Positions 27,623 to 36,169 of a stretch of 64,000 nucleotides of DNA are shown in pieces; position 1 is the stretch's first letter, and the number at the start of each line of letters is the position of its first letter. Made by a program: the position numbers and the translations under genes. Origin of the DNA: Thalassospira lucentensis MCCC 1A00383 = DSM 14000. Its GTDB lineage: Bacteria > Pseudomonadota > Alphaproteobacteria > Rhodospirillales > Thalassospiraceae. The stretch is from the NCBI RefSeq assembly GCF_000421265.1, contig NZ_ATWN01000006.1, positions 124,001 to 188,000 of the forward strand. The letters run 5' to 3'. Under the pieces are notes generated by a model. That model searched no databases, was not told the DNA's origin, and saw only the letters and a list, made by a program, of their open reading frames with translations.

Positions 27623-27838
27623 CTAACCGCACCGAAGTTGAGGCCCGAGGGACCCAGCAGAACTTTGGATTTCCGGATTAAACCCAGTCGGGCAGCTCGG
27701 ACCACCGGTCGTGCTTGCCGCAGAGGCCAGATGCTGATCAGAACGCACAATGGGTGCGTTCATCGGATCTGTCAATGCGCCACCACTCGCCTGCCACGCA
27801 CTTAATTTGTTCGCGACTCCTTGAACTGTGTTTTCCAT
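27623..27838 (-). CDS. Putative class II lanthipeptide precursor 2 (LanA-like)
   Basis: 71 residues. Leader MENTVQGVANKLSAWQASGG, then a segment ending SDQHLASAAS, and a Ser/Thr/Cys-containing C-terminus (STTGGPSC, Cys 49; QLRCG, Cys 70). Two Cys and seven Ser/Thr after residue 37 permit two thioether rings. Shares with precursor 1 the Trp, GG-hydrophobic-L, DQ, AAST-G-SC, PE(I/L) order, so the two are paralogues; spacer residues between the Cys differ. Start fixed by AAGGG eight bases upstream and a canonical promoter 46-74 bases upstream. It begins 109 bases after the LanM stop on the same strand. Confidence 0.74.
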   Translation of the reverse strand: MENTVQGVANKLSAWQASGGALTDPMNAPIVRSDQHLASAASTTGGPSCPTGFNPEIQSSAGSLGPQLRCG

Positions 27839-27883
27839 ACATATAACCCTTGATTTCTGTTTATTCAGAATAATAGCGCTTTG

Positions 27884-27912
27884 ATTGAATATCAGGACAC
27901 GAATCCTGTCAA
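27884..27912 (-). promoter_or_regulatory. Promoter of lanA2
   Basis: On the minus strand: -35 TTGACA (27907-27912), 17-base spacer, -10 TTCAAT (27884-27889). A palindrome TTATTC-A-GAATAA (27861-27873) sits just downstream of the -10, in an operator-like position. It suggests that the precursors are transcribed separately from, and perhaps more strongly than, lanM. Confidence 0.6.
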
Positions 27913-27947
27913 CTTGTGCCTTTATAAAACCCTGAAATTCAGCCAAA

Positions 27948-30900
27948 TCATGCCAGTGTCAGTACAGGTCTGATTTCCCTTGGGGCGCCAATTTCAAGAA
28001 GCGCCTGTCCAATGCCCGGCAAACCTTGCATCAAGCCGGTCTGAAAGTCGCGGTCGCGCGTCATCATCCCGACAGCATCGCCGTGATCAAGCCGATTGAT
28101 CCACGCAGATAAACGATGATTGAAATGATGCTCCAGATCATCGGCGCCACACCCGAGTTCCAACGCATATCGTAACATTGAAAACCGCCCGGCATGACCA
28201 CAGCATAGATTATCACGTCCGCCGTCCTGTCTTGCCAGAACCGCTGCAATTGCCGTTTCAATTTCGTCGCGAATGGTCGGGTCATCCAGCACATCAAGGG
28301 CCGCCATCCGGGCAAATCCGATACCTGCTGCCCCGTGACACCATTGGACCGGATCACGAACCGGTTTTTCGCCGCGCAAATCGGGCCATCCATTTTCGAC
28401 CGGATCAAACAGGCTGCGTTCAAACGCAAGACCACGTTTGGCCAAACTCAGAAATGCCTCATCACCGCAGGCCTGATAGAGTTTCAGAAGGGCCAAAACC
28501 GACTCGGCTGCGCCATGGGACATGCCTGCCAGCGCGCGATCCCCAATACCTGTCCATGCTGCCGGGTCTGCGGGAAGATGTTTTCCGCACATTATTGCCC
28601 GATCCAGCACGGCCTGATCGCCGGTGTCACGGTAAAGCGCCAGCAATCCCAGTATCGCCCCTGACACCCCGCTTATGACATCAAGTGCCTTGTCCGCATC
28701 AACAGCGACATCATCAATCCATTCGGACATGCGGACGGCTTCATCGCGCAATTCAGGTGCATCAAGCAAGTCGGCACAGCGTACCAACACATAAACAAGG
28801 CCGCCAAATCCCTCAAACCCACCGACTGACCCCAGCTGAGCTGTGGTCGCGCGCGGGGCTTCAAGTGCTGCCAAAGCCAGTGTTTTCCACTCCCCAGCCG
28901 GATCAATCGCATGGCATCCGGCCAAGAAAATGGCCACTCCGGCCGTGCCTTCATAAAACTGCTCGCCCATCGCGGTGACCTGAAGGGCTGCGCCATCCGG
29001 TGTGGCATCTGCGGTCATCCAGCACGCAGCGCCATCACACAGGATCGCCTGATTGGCAACATATCGTGCGATGGACAGTGCTGATTGGCGGGCGGCGGCC
29101 GCGATATCGTTGCAAAGGGGCGTATCTGCCCATGGTCTGTGCGGCGGCAGGTCAGTAAACCGCGTTGAAAGAACAAACTGACGAATGATTGCACAATCAT
29201 ATTCCAGATTGGCTTTTAGGTCAGCGAGGCGATCACGAAGGTTGGGTAACACGGCCGACGCGGTAAAATCGGTGGAAACAAGCATGCCATCGGCCCACAC
29301 ACCATCCTGATCAGTCTTGCCGCTAAAAAGTGGCACGTCCATTCTGGTTAATGCTGTGCGTTCGTGGGCAAGAATACCCCAACCCGGATAGTCATCAATA
29401 TCCCAACGCGCACGACGTGCGAGTCTTTCGAAATGCAGGCTCCAGACAAAACCATCCTGCTGATTTTGCGGCGTACGGATGGTGTATTCGAGTTCCTGAT
29501 AATAGGCGGTTGGGCGCAACACATGGCGAATGCGCACATCCTTAAATCCACCAAGCGGCCCGTCTTTGGCAAGGAACGCAGCGCTGTTATCAGACAGGAA
29601 ATTAATGGTGTCGCAGAACCCGTCGATAATCTCTGTAACGTGATCAGCCGCATCGGCTGGTTGCCCACCAAAGGTAATGCCCAAGCCGGCAAGTGGCTTT
29701 TCCTCTGTGACGGTTTCAAAGACCATATTGCCCTGATTAATGTTCATTAACCGGACATCGCGCACCGGCTTTGGCACGGATGAGGCAAGCCCCCCGTCAT
29801 CAACCCAATGCCCGGCAATGTTTTTACGTTGCGCCAGCAGCCCCACAGCAATCACGCCTTTGCCAAAGCTATGGGTCGCAAGCTCCTTTGCATGCAGCGC
29901 CGGAGTTCCGCCCGGCAGATGACGCAATTCCGGCTGAAACAGTGTTTCCAGATCAATGACCACAGGGCGCCCATCTGCAATCACGACGTTTTCATGATGC
30001 ATGTCACTGCCCTTCAGACAGTAAAGCAGCGCAAGCAACTGACCAGATGCGCGATAGAAAACTGACGCCCGGTCCGATGACAGGGCTGCGTCATGGTCGA
30101 CATAGGCCATCCAGCCATAATCTGGCAGGCACCAGGTTTGCACAGCACCAAGCCGGATGTCCGAGCCGTTATTGACCAACCAGTCCGACAGGCACTTCCA
30201 GGCCTGCTCTGCACCGATTGGGCGCGGCTTATACACAAGCTTGGCCCCTGTATCGAATTCAAGGATCAGGACTGAGCGCCCATGATCGTGAGAATCTGAA
30301 ATCCCGCCGGTAATCGCCCGAACAGCTGTCACACCCCGAAGTTCCGGGAAATGGTCCCCAAACGCGGCCATATCACCCACCAAACGGTCAATAAACTCGC
30401 CTACTGTCGCAATCCACTGATCGACAATGGTTGCCAGCAGGCGGATCATGACAGGGCGGTTTGACACCAGATTGGCAAAGGGTCCGCTGCGCAGTGCAGA
30501 TGTGAAGGCGTCATAGACTTCTGGCCCGGATGTGTCTTCCGGCTCGATACCAACGGCCTTACGAAACGACTCAAAGCTTTCATAAAGTGTGTGCGTATAA
30601 ACCTTGGCCAAGCGCCGGATCAAAATACGATCAAGGTCGTGTCTTGCATCCGCACTCAGTAGGGCCGCATCAAAACCCTGAACCCTTGCCCGTGCAGCAA
30701 CGACAACCGGCCAAATCAAATCTGCAAACGGCACGTGTGTCTGGATATCAGGGGGGGCAGTCCCCGGTGGCATCACCGCCACCAGATACAATCGCGTCAA
30801 ACACCCAACGCGCGGTCGCAAGCCATTTCGGAGGTTCTTCCCCGGCACGGAGCACAACATCGCCAAGATACGGGGCAACGTCATTTGCCTTTAGACCGTC

Positions 30901-31113
30901 TCTGGCAAGACGTCGGGTAAACAGGTCAGCATCCCCGTTAGAAGCAAATTCACACCATTGCTGCAGAAATCGCTGATGAGTATCGGCAAGCTCAGATTCA
31001 GATGCAGAGTGTGCTTCATCTTTGCCAGAGTCAGGAACATATTTTCCAGAAAGACGCTCATCTATGGTGGCGGCCTTTGCCGCGATTGATGCCCAAAACG
31101 GACCGATATCCAT
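27948..31113 (-). CDS. Class II lanthipeptide synthetase LanM, frame interrupted by a C7 tract
   Basis: Bifunctional enzyme that dehydrates Ser/Thr and cyclises them with Cys. It is encoded in two frames: 31113-30748 (121 residues) and the remainder to 27948; removing one C from the C7 tract at 30751-30757 gives one 1054-residue protein of normal LanM length. Dehydratase motifs: SDSHDHGRSVLILEF, LVYKPRP, DMHHENVV and VIDLETLF. The LanC-like cyclase has WCHGAAGIGFAR and CCGHAGRF, so the zinc ligands are three Cys (925, 970, 971), the CCG type known from ProcM-like enzymes. Start at 31113 follows AAGGGG; the upstream in-frame ATG at 31137 is less well placed. As sequenced, a separate downstream product could start at ATG 30773. 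Two precursor genes follow. Confidence 0.88.
30748..30757 (-). other. Frameshift site in lanM: C7 tract followed by TGA
   Basis: Seven G on the plus strand (30751-30757). In coding sense the frame reads GAC-TGC-CCC-CCC-TGA and stops; the downstream frame continues as CCT-GAT-ATC-CAG. A +1 slip at CCC-TGA, or loss of one C, joins the halves. Confidence 0.85.
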
Positions 31114-31205
31114 CTGTTCCCCTTGACCTTTTGGCATATTAAAGCGCTGATAGTTAAAGCTAAGACCCTAATTGTGACCTTAAGCCAAGAGAAGTTTTGA
31201 GCAAC

Positions 31206-32147
31206 ATGCAACTTGTCGCCATCACGCGGGAAAACATCGCGCCCTATGTCGCGTTGCGCATGGAAATCGCCGACGAAGAAGGACGGCGGTACTACCAAAC
31301 CATTGATCTGGCGACCGCCATTCTGACGCAAGGCAGTGACTATGTGCTTCAGGACGAAGACGGCAAGATGCAGGCGGCTGTCACAATCCGGCGTAAAGAA
31401 ACCCGTGAGGACGGCCTTCTGGTGATGATGTCGGCCGAAGGCAAAGACAAAAAACCCGAAACAAATGCAAGCTTACTGCGCGCAGTTCTTGCGACGGAAA
31501 ACACGAATATCGCCACGCGTGACACCCGTTACCACGTTTACAACCCGTCTGAAGTGACTTTGCCGCACACAGAAATGACAGAGATGGGGTTTGCCGAGAT
31601 ACCCGGAACCTATCGCTATAAGCGTGAACCCGGGCCACCCCGGTCCGGTGAATTCCCACATGCGGACCGGGCGGTTGAACGCGGATATAAAACACTTGTG
31701 ATTGACGATTCTTATGTCGCTTCTGATCCGGAAATCTTTGAAAAGTTGGCGGACATCTATAACCGCGCCTTTTCAAATCGCGAAAGCGTTACCCCATCCA
31801 CACCTGAGCGCATGCGCAAGAACTATGAAGCTGACGCCAATGATATCATCATCGCCAAACTCGGTGATGAAGTTACAAGCAGTATTACCCTCAGCTATCT
31901 GGGAGATTCCGTTCTTTCACCGCAATATACCTGCATGCGACGCCACTGGGGAACCGGGTCGGTTGACCTGATGTGTCGACATCTGGCCCAGTTGGTCGCA
32001 GACCGGTGGAACGTTCCGATTATTGGCTATGCCGAAGCAAGAAATGCCGCGTCGTGGAAGGCGCTTGAACGGTTCGGGCTAACGCGGGTTGAAGAACTCA
32101 TGATCTGGGAACGCCGTATTCCGGCAGGCGAAGCATTTACGATATAG
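31206..32147 (+). CDS. GNAT-family N-acetyltransferase, two-domain
   Basis: About 313 residues. The C-terminal half (about 165-305) is GNAT-like: an acyl-CoA loop region around HWGTGSVDLMCRHLAQLVADRW and the helix-strand end YAEARNAASWKALERFGLTRVEELMIWE. The N-terminal half (MQLVAITRENIAPYVALRM, then a degenerate strand pattern) looks like a second, weaker GNAT fold. Substrate unknown. It is divergent from lanM with 92 bases between the starts, so a tailoring role on the lanthipeptide is possible but not shown. A TTG at 31197 is an alternative start closer to GAGAAG. Its own bidirectional terminator follows. Confidence 0.68.
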   Translation: MQLVAITRENIAPYVALRMEIADEEGRRYYQTIDLATAILTQGSDYVLQDEDGKMQAAVTIRRKETREDGLLVMMSAEGKDKKPETNASLLRAVLATENTNIATRDTRYHVYNPSEVTLPHTEMTEMGFAEIPGTYRYKREPGPPRSGEFPHADRAVERGYKTLVIDDSYVASDPEIFEKLADIYNRAFSNRESVTPSTPERMRKNYEADANDIIIAKLGDEVTSSITLSYLGDSVLSPQYTCMRRHWGTGSVDLMCRHLAQLVADRWNVPIIGYAEARNAASWKALERFGLTRVEELMIWERRIPAGEAFTI

Positions 32148-32161
32148 ACCCGTACACATGA

Positions 32162-32194
32162 AAAAAGGCGGGCTGAAATTCAGCCCGCCTTTTT
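32162..32194. terminator. Bidirectional terminator between the GNAT gene and trxA
   Basis: AAAAAGGCGGGCTGAA pairs perfectly with TTCAGCCCGCCTTTTT. A-run and T-run flank both sides, so it works for both convergent genes. Confidence 0.92.
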
Positions 32195-32216
32195 AAGTTC
32201 TGGTCCGATCAAGCGA

Positions 32217-32537
32217 TCAGATCGACTGGTTGATCCAGTCAACAAGTGCGCTTTTCGGGAGTGCGCCGACTTTCATCGCTGCAACTTCGCCGCCCTTGAA
32301 GATCATCAGGGTAGGGATGCCGCGCACACCGTATTTTGCCGGGGTGTTCGGGTTTTCGTCGATATTCACCTTGGCGATCGTGAGCTTGCCGCCCAGTTCA
32401 CCGGCGATTTCATCGAGATATGGCGCAATCTGCTTACACGGACCGCACCATTCTGCCCAGAAATCGACCAGAACCGGGTCGTTGGAACCCAGAACGTCGC
32501 TATCGAACGAACCGTCGGAAACTTTAATCGTGGTCAT
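32217..32537 (-). CDS. trxA: Thioredoxin
   Basis: 106-residue classical thioredoxin: a general cytosolic dithiol donor. The redox motif [10 protein letters not shown] is at about 28-37, cis-Pro in [12 protein letters not shown] near 75, and the conserved NIDENP and GALPKSAL segments follow. Length and spacing are fully typical. Lies 164 bases downstream of addA on the same strand, an arrangement often seen in alphaproteobacteria; probably transcribed from its own promoter as well. Confidence 0.95.
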   Translation of the reverse strand: MTTIKVSDGSFDSDVLGSNDPVLVDFWAEWCGPCKQIAPYLDEIAGELGGKLTIAKVNIDENPNTPAKYGVRGIPTLMIFKGGEVAAMKVGALPKSALVDWINQSI

Positions 32538-32701
32538 ACTTTCAGTATCCTAGTTGTTACGAGGCTTGGGGTCGTCCCCCACACACCTCGATCCGCTGTA
32601 TGAGGCCAAGGTAGGCAGCACTGACGCAAACGTCAAGCGCATTGGGCGATCTGCTGCGATGTCACCGGCGCAAAGCCAAGACTTCTGCAGAGTCGCAGCC
32701 T

Positions 32702-35700
32702 TTAGCCAAAATTCAGAACATGATCGGGAAGCTCAACCATCCACGGCCCGTTGGTCCAGAGGATAAAGCACCTGACATTCTTGCCCGGATACATCTGCCG
32801 CAAAGCCGCACGATAGATCGACATTTGACGGCGGTATGCCTTGGGCGTGCCCTCCACATCGCGCGGCGGCGGGCGGTTGGTTTTGTAATCGACAATCATG
32901 ACCTCATCGTCGCACACCACAAGACGGTCAATCTGGGCGGAAACAACATCGCCACCCACAACACCGACCAACGGCACCTCGGCGCGCGAGCCTATGGCAA
33001 AGACCGGGGCAAAGTCGGGATTTTCAAAAATGCGAAGGGTTTCATCGGCAATTTCGCCCTGCTGATCGGGCTCAAGACCATGGACCGATTGCGCAAGGAA
33101 CCGTGCGGCGGCTGCACGGCGGGCGTCCACTGGAAGGTCTGGCAACAATTCCAGAAGCTTGTGGATCAAAAGACCGCGTTTAAAGCTTTGGCCCTGATCA
33201 CCGCCCAAGGGCGACTGGAAAACCTCGTCGTCTTCGATCATTTTACTGGGTGCCAGCGGCTTGGGCGGGAAGGTTTCAACCGGTGCCGTCGCACGGATCA
33301 AAGTTCGTGCACGGGGCTGTTCCTGCGCATCATTTTCCGCCACACGGTCTGGTTTGGGGGCCTGACTTTGATCGGTTTGCCATATCCAGCCTTCACCGGC
33401 CCAGCCCGACCCGGAATAAGCGCCAAGATCAATCTGTTCGGACTTGGCATAGCCTTCCATCGCCTGCTCACACAGATTGTACCAGCAATGATCCGGCGCC
33501 TTGCGGCGCCCCTGCCAGCCACAGATATAAAGCCGGTCTTCGGCGCGTGTCAGGGCGACATAGAGCAACCGGTTATATTCCTGATCGCGTTTCACCGCGA
33601 TGGCATCGCGCAGCCGCGACACCACATCGGTTTCCAGTGCCACACGCGGCAACCAGAACATCAGATTACGGTCTTCCTGCCAAAACAGGTTCGGGGCCTG
33701 TGTCGGTACCTGCATGGTATCGGGCAGGAACACAATCGGCGCCTGTAGCCCCTTGGCCCCATGCACGGTCATAATGCGGACTTCATCGCGCCCGCTTTGT
33801 TCAAGGTCACGCTTGATTTCCGCATCGCCCGCCATCAACCAATGCAAGAACCCTTGCAAGGTCGGGGCATGATCGGCCTCATACCCCATGGCAAGGTTGA
33901 GGAACTCATCAATCGGGTCGTTGGCCTCAATCCCCAGCCGCCCGACCAGGCGCGCACGCACCCCACGGGCATCTTCGCCCCGCCCACCCAGCAATTCGGC
34001 AAACAGTTCAAACGGGCGTTCGTAATCGACCCGCCCCAGCCATTTGAACAAAAATCCATAAGCGCGTGCAAATGGTGAGTCGTCCTCAACAATGGCGGCC
34101 TTTTCACGCAGCGCATGCCAAAGGGTTCTGGGCCGGTTGTGGGCAATTTCAAACAACTGATCATCATCAAGCCCGATCAACGGACTTTTCAAAACTTCGG
34201 CCAGTGTCAGATCGTCCTCGGGCATCAGAAGGAACCGACCAAACGCCACCAAGTCCATTACCGCCAACTGATCGGTGATTTGCATACGGTCAACACCGGC
34301 CACCGGCACGTTCCGTTCCTTAAGCGCCTTAACCACTTCATCGACAAAGGCGGTCCGGCGGCGCACCAAAATCATGAAGTCACCGGCCCGCACCGGACGC
34401 CCGCGTGACGTCAGGATTTCGCCTTCATCAATCGCATGTCGAATGCGCCCGGCAATAACCCGGGCCAATCTGATTTCCGGGTCTTCAAGGCGCACAATCC
34501 GGGTGGGTGGCGTCCATGGGTCTTCAGGCGTGCGTTCTTCGGGTTCGACCGCAGGCCAAAGTTCAATCCGGCCGGCCTGCCCGACGCGAAACGGGCTGTG
34601 GGCGACATCATCGCCTTCATCGCCAACGCCCTGTTTGGCAACCGGCCCGGCAAAGACACGATCCACCGTGCCCAAAACCGCATCGGTGGACCGGAATGAG
34701 ATGTTCATCGGCACTTCGCGCCATGCAGCTTCGATTTGCTGGGCCCGTTCGCGGAAATAGCGTCGCATTTCGGCGAATTTTTCCGGATCGGCCCGCTGGA
34801 AGCTGTAAATCGATTGTTTCGCATCCCCAACGGCAAAGATGGTGCGGGGTTTATCGGCATGACGCCCGGCATCGATAAAGAATTCTTCGGCCAGAATACG
34901 CACCACTTCCCATTGTTCGGGGTTGGTATCCTGCGCTTCGTCAATCAGGATGTGATCAAGGCCTTCGTCGAGTTTGAACAACACCCAGCCCGCCATGCCG
35001 GCCTGACGTTGCAGCAAACTCAGGCTGGTCAGGATCAAATCATCGTAATCAAGGCGGGCATGCAGGGCCTTTTTCGTCGCATAGCGGTCCAGCATCGCAT
35101 TGCCAATGGTGATCAAGGCCGCCGTCGCCCCGGCCATCGCCGCAGCCTTACGCAGGCGATCAATTTCAATCAGCCGCGCGCCTTCGTGCTCAAGCGCATC
35201 AGCCCCCATCGGGTGGTTTTCCGCCGCCCCCTTGGTGATCAGTTTGGCACGCGGTTCCCCCGCAGCGGTAAAGAACACATTGCGATACTCACCAAATACC
35301 GAAAGCCGGTCTTCGACATTGGTTTTTTCCAAAAACTGCGCCAAGGCTGGCACACGTGCCTGATCGGTCTTGGTTCCGGCCTCAAGGGCGGCTAACCCAC
35401 GCATCAAACCATCGCGGTCAAAGGCATCGTCTGACAGGGCCTTTCGCAAAATCGCGTCTTCGCTGACCCCGACCGGCACACCAAGGGCCGCATAGACCGC
35501 ATCGCGCATGCGATCCGCCCCGCCAAGATTGGCCAGCATGCGTTTAAGACGGCCCCGTTCGCGGGCAAGCTCGCTCATGACCTCGCCAAAGGCACCTTCA
35601 CGAACCTGTCCGGTCACAACCGAAAGCGCACCTGCCAAACCCTCATCGCGCCCGGTTCGGGCAAAGGCCAAGACTTCTTCCTGCACGGCGGCCATGGTTT

Positions 35701-36169
35701 CGGCGGCTGTTCGGTCATCCATGATTTCAAAATGCGGTGCGAGCCCAGCTTCAAGCGGAAAACGCCGCAACAGCGACTGGCAAAAGGCGTGAATGGTCTG
35801 AATTTTCATACCACCCGGCGCATCAAGAACCCGTGCGAACAATTGCCGCGCGCGCATGGTTTCGTCTGAGCTGGGGGGGGCTGCACCCGAAAGACTGGTC
35901 AGATCGTCATGAAGGGCGCGGTCCTCCATCGTGGCCCAATGCCCCAAACGCTCATTAACCCTGTTGGCCATTTCGGCCGCTGACGCCTTGGTAAAGGTCA
36001 GACATAAAATCCGATGGGGTTCGGTGCCAGAGAGCATCTGACGCAAAACCCGGTCTGAGAGAACCTTGGTCTTGCCCGCCCCGGCCGATGCCGACACCCA
36101 GACAGACGCACTTGGATCAGACGCGCTGCGTTGTAAGACATTGGGATCAGTTCCACGCATTTCGGTCAT
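32702..36169 (-). CDS. addA: Double-strand break repair helicase-nuclease AddA
   Basis: 1155-residue UvrD/Rep-type helicase with a C-terminal RecB-like nuclease; with AddB it resects double-strand breaks for RecA. Walker A is in WVSASAGAGKTKVL near residue 25, and LIDEAQDTNPEQWEVVR is helicase motif II. The nuclease motif near the C-terminus reads AQIDRLVVCDDEVMIVDYKTNRPPP, with the catalytic Asp and Asp-Tyr-Lys. Contains a C8 tract (35873-35880) inside codons for APPSS that does not break the frame. Start overlaps the addB stop (ATGA, 36166-36169), implying translational coupling. Confidence 0.95.
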   Translation of the reverse strand: MTEMRGTDPNVLQRSASDPSASVWVSASAGAGKTKVLSDRVLRQMLSGTEPHRILCLTFTKASAAEMANRVNERLGHWATMEDRALHDDLTSLSGAAPPSSDETMRARQLFARVLDAPGGMKIQTIHAFCQSLLRRFPLEAGLAPHFEIMDDRTAAETMAAVQEEVLAFARTGRDEGLAGALSVVTGQVREGAFGEVMSELARERGRLKRMLANLGGADRMRDAVYAALGVPVGVSEDAILRKALSDDAFDRDGLMRGLAALEAGTKTDQARVPALAQFLEKTNVEDRLSVFGEYRNVFFTAAGEPRAKLITKGAAENHPMGADALEHEGARLIEIDRLRKAAAMAGATAALITIGNAMLDRYATKKALHARLDYDDLILTSLSLLQRQAGMAGWVLFKLDEGLDHILIDEAQDTNPEQWEVVRILAEEFFIDAGRHADKPRTIFAVGDAKQSIYSFQRADPEKFAEMRRYFRERAQQIEAAWREVPMNISFRSTDAVLGTVDRVFAGPVAKQGVGDEGDDVAHSPFRVGQAGRIELWPAVEPEERTPEDPWTPPTRIVRLEDPEIRLARVIAGRIRHAIDEGEILTSRGRPVRAGDFMILVRRRTAFVDEVVKALKERNVPVAGVDRMQITDQLAVMDLVAFGRFLLMPEDDLTLAEVLKSPLIGLDDDQLFEIAHNRPRTLWHALREKAAIVEDDSPFARAYGFLFKWLGRVDYERPFELFAELLGGRGEDARGVRARLVGRLGIEANDPIDEFLNLAMGYEADHAPTLQGFLHWLMAGDAEIKRDLEQSGRDEVRIMTVHGAKGLQAPIVFLPDTMQVPTQAPNLFWQEDRNLMFWLPRVALETDVVSRLRDAIAVKRDQEYNRLLYVALTRAEDRLYICGWQGRRKAPDHCWYNLCEQAMEGYAKSEQIDLGAYSGSGWAGEGWIWQTDQSQAPKPDRVAENDAQEQPRARTLIRATAPVETFPPKPLAPSKMIEDDEVFQSPLGGDQGQSFKRGLLIHKLLELLPDLPVDARRAAAARFLAQSVHGLEPDQQGEIADETLRIFENPDFAPVFAIGSRAEVPLVGVVGGDVVSAQIDRLVVCDDEVMIVDYKTNRPPPRDVEGTPKAYRRQMSIYRAALRQMYPGKNVRCFILWTNGPWMVELPDHVLNFG

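Noticed and set aside
27623-27946. Longer 107-residue version of lanA2
   Set aside because: The upstream extension runs through the promoter TTGACA and the lanM-lanA2 spacer; the ATG at 27838 has the proper ribosome binding site and matches the paralogue.
26934-32161. Phage or integrative element next to ftsK
   Set aside because: No integrase, transposase or terminal inverted repeats found; the duplicated ftsK end alone does not prove an element.
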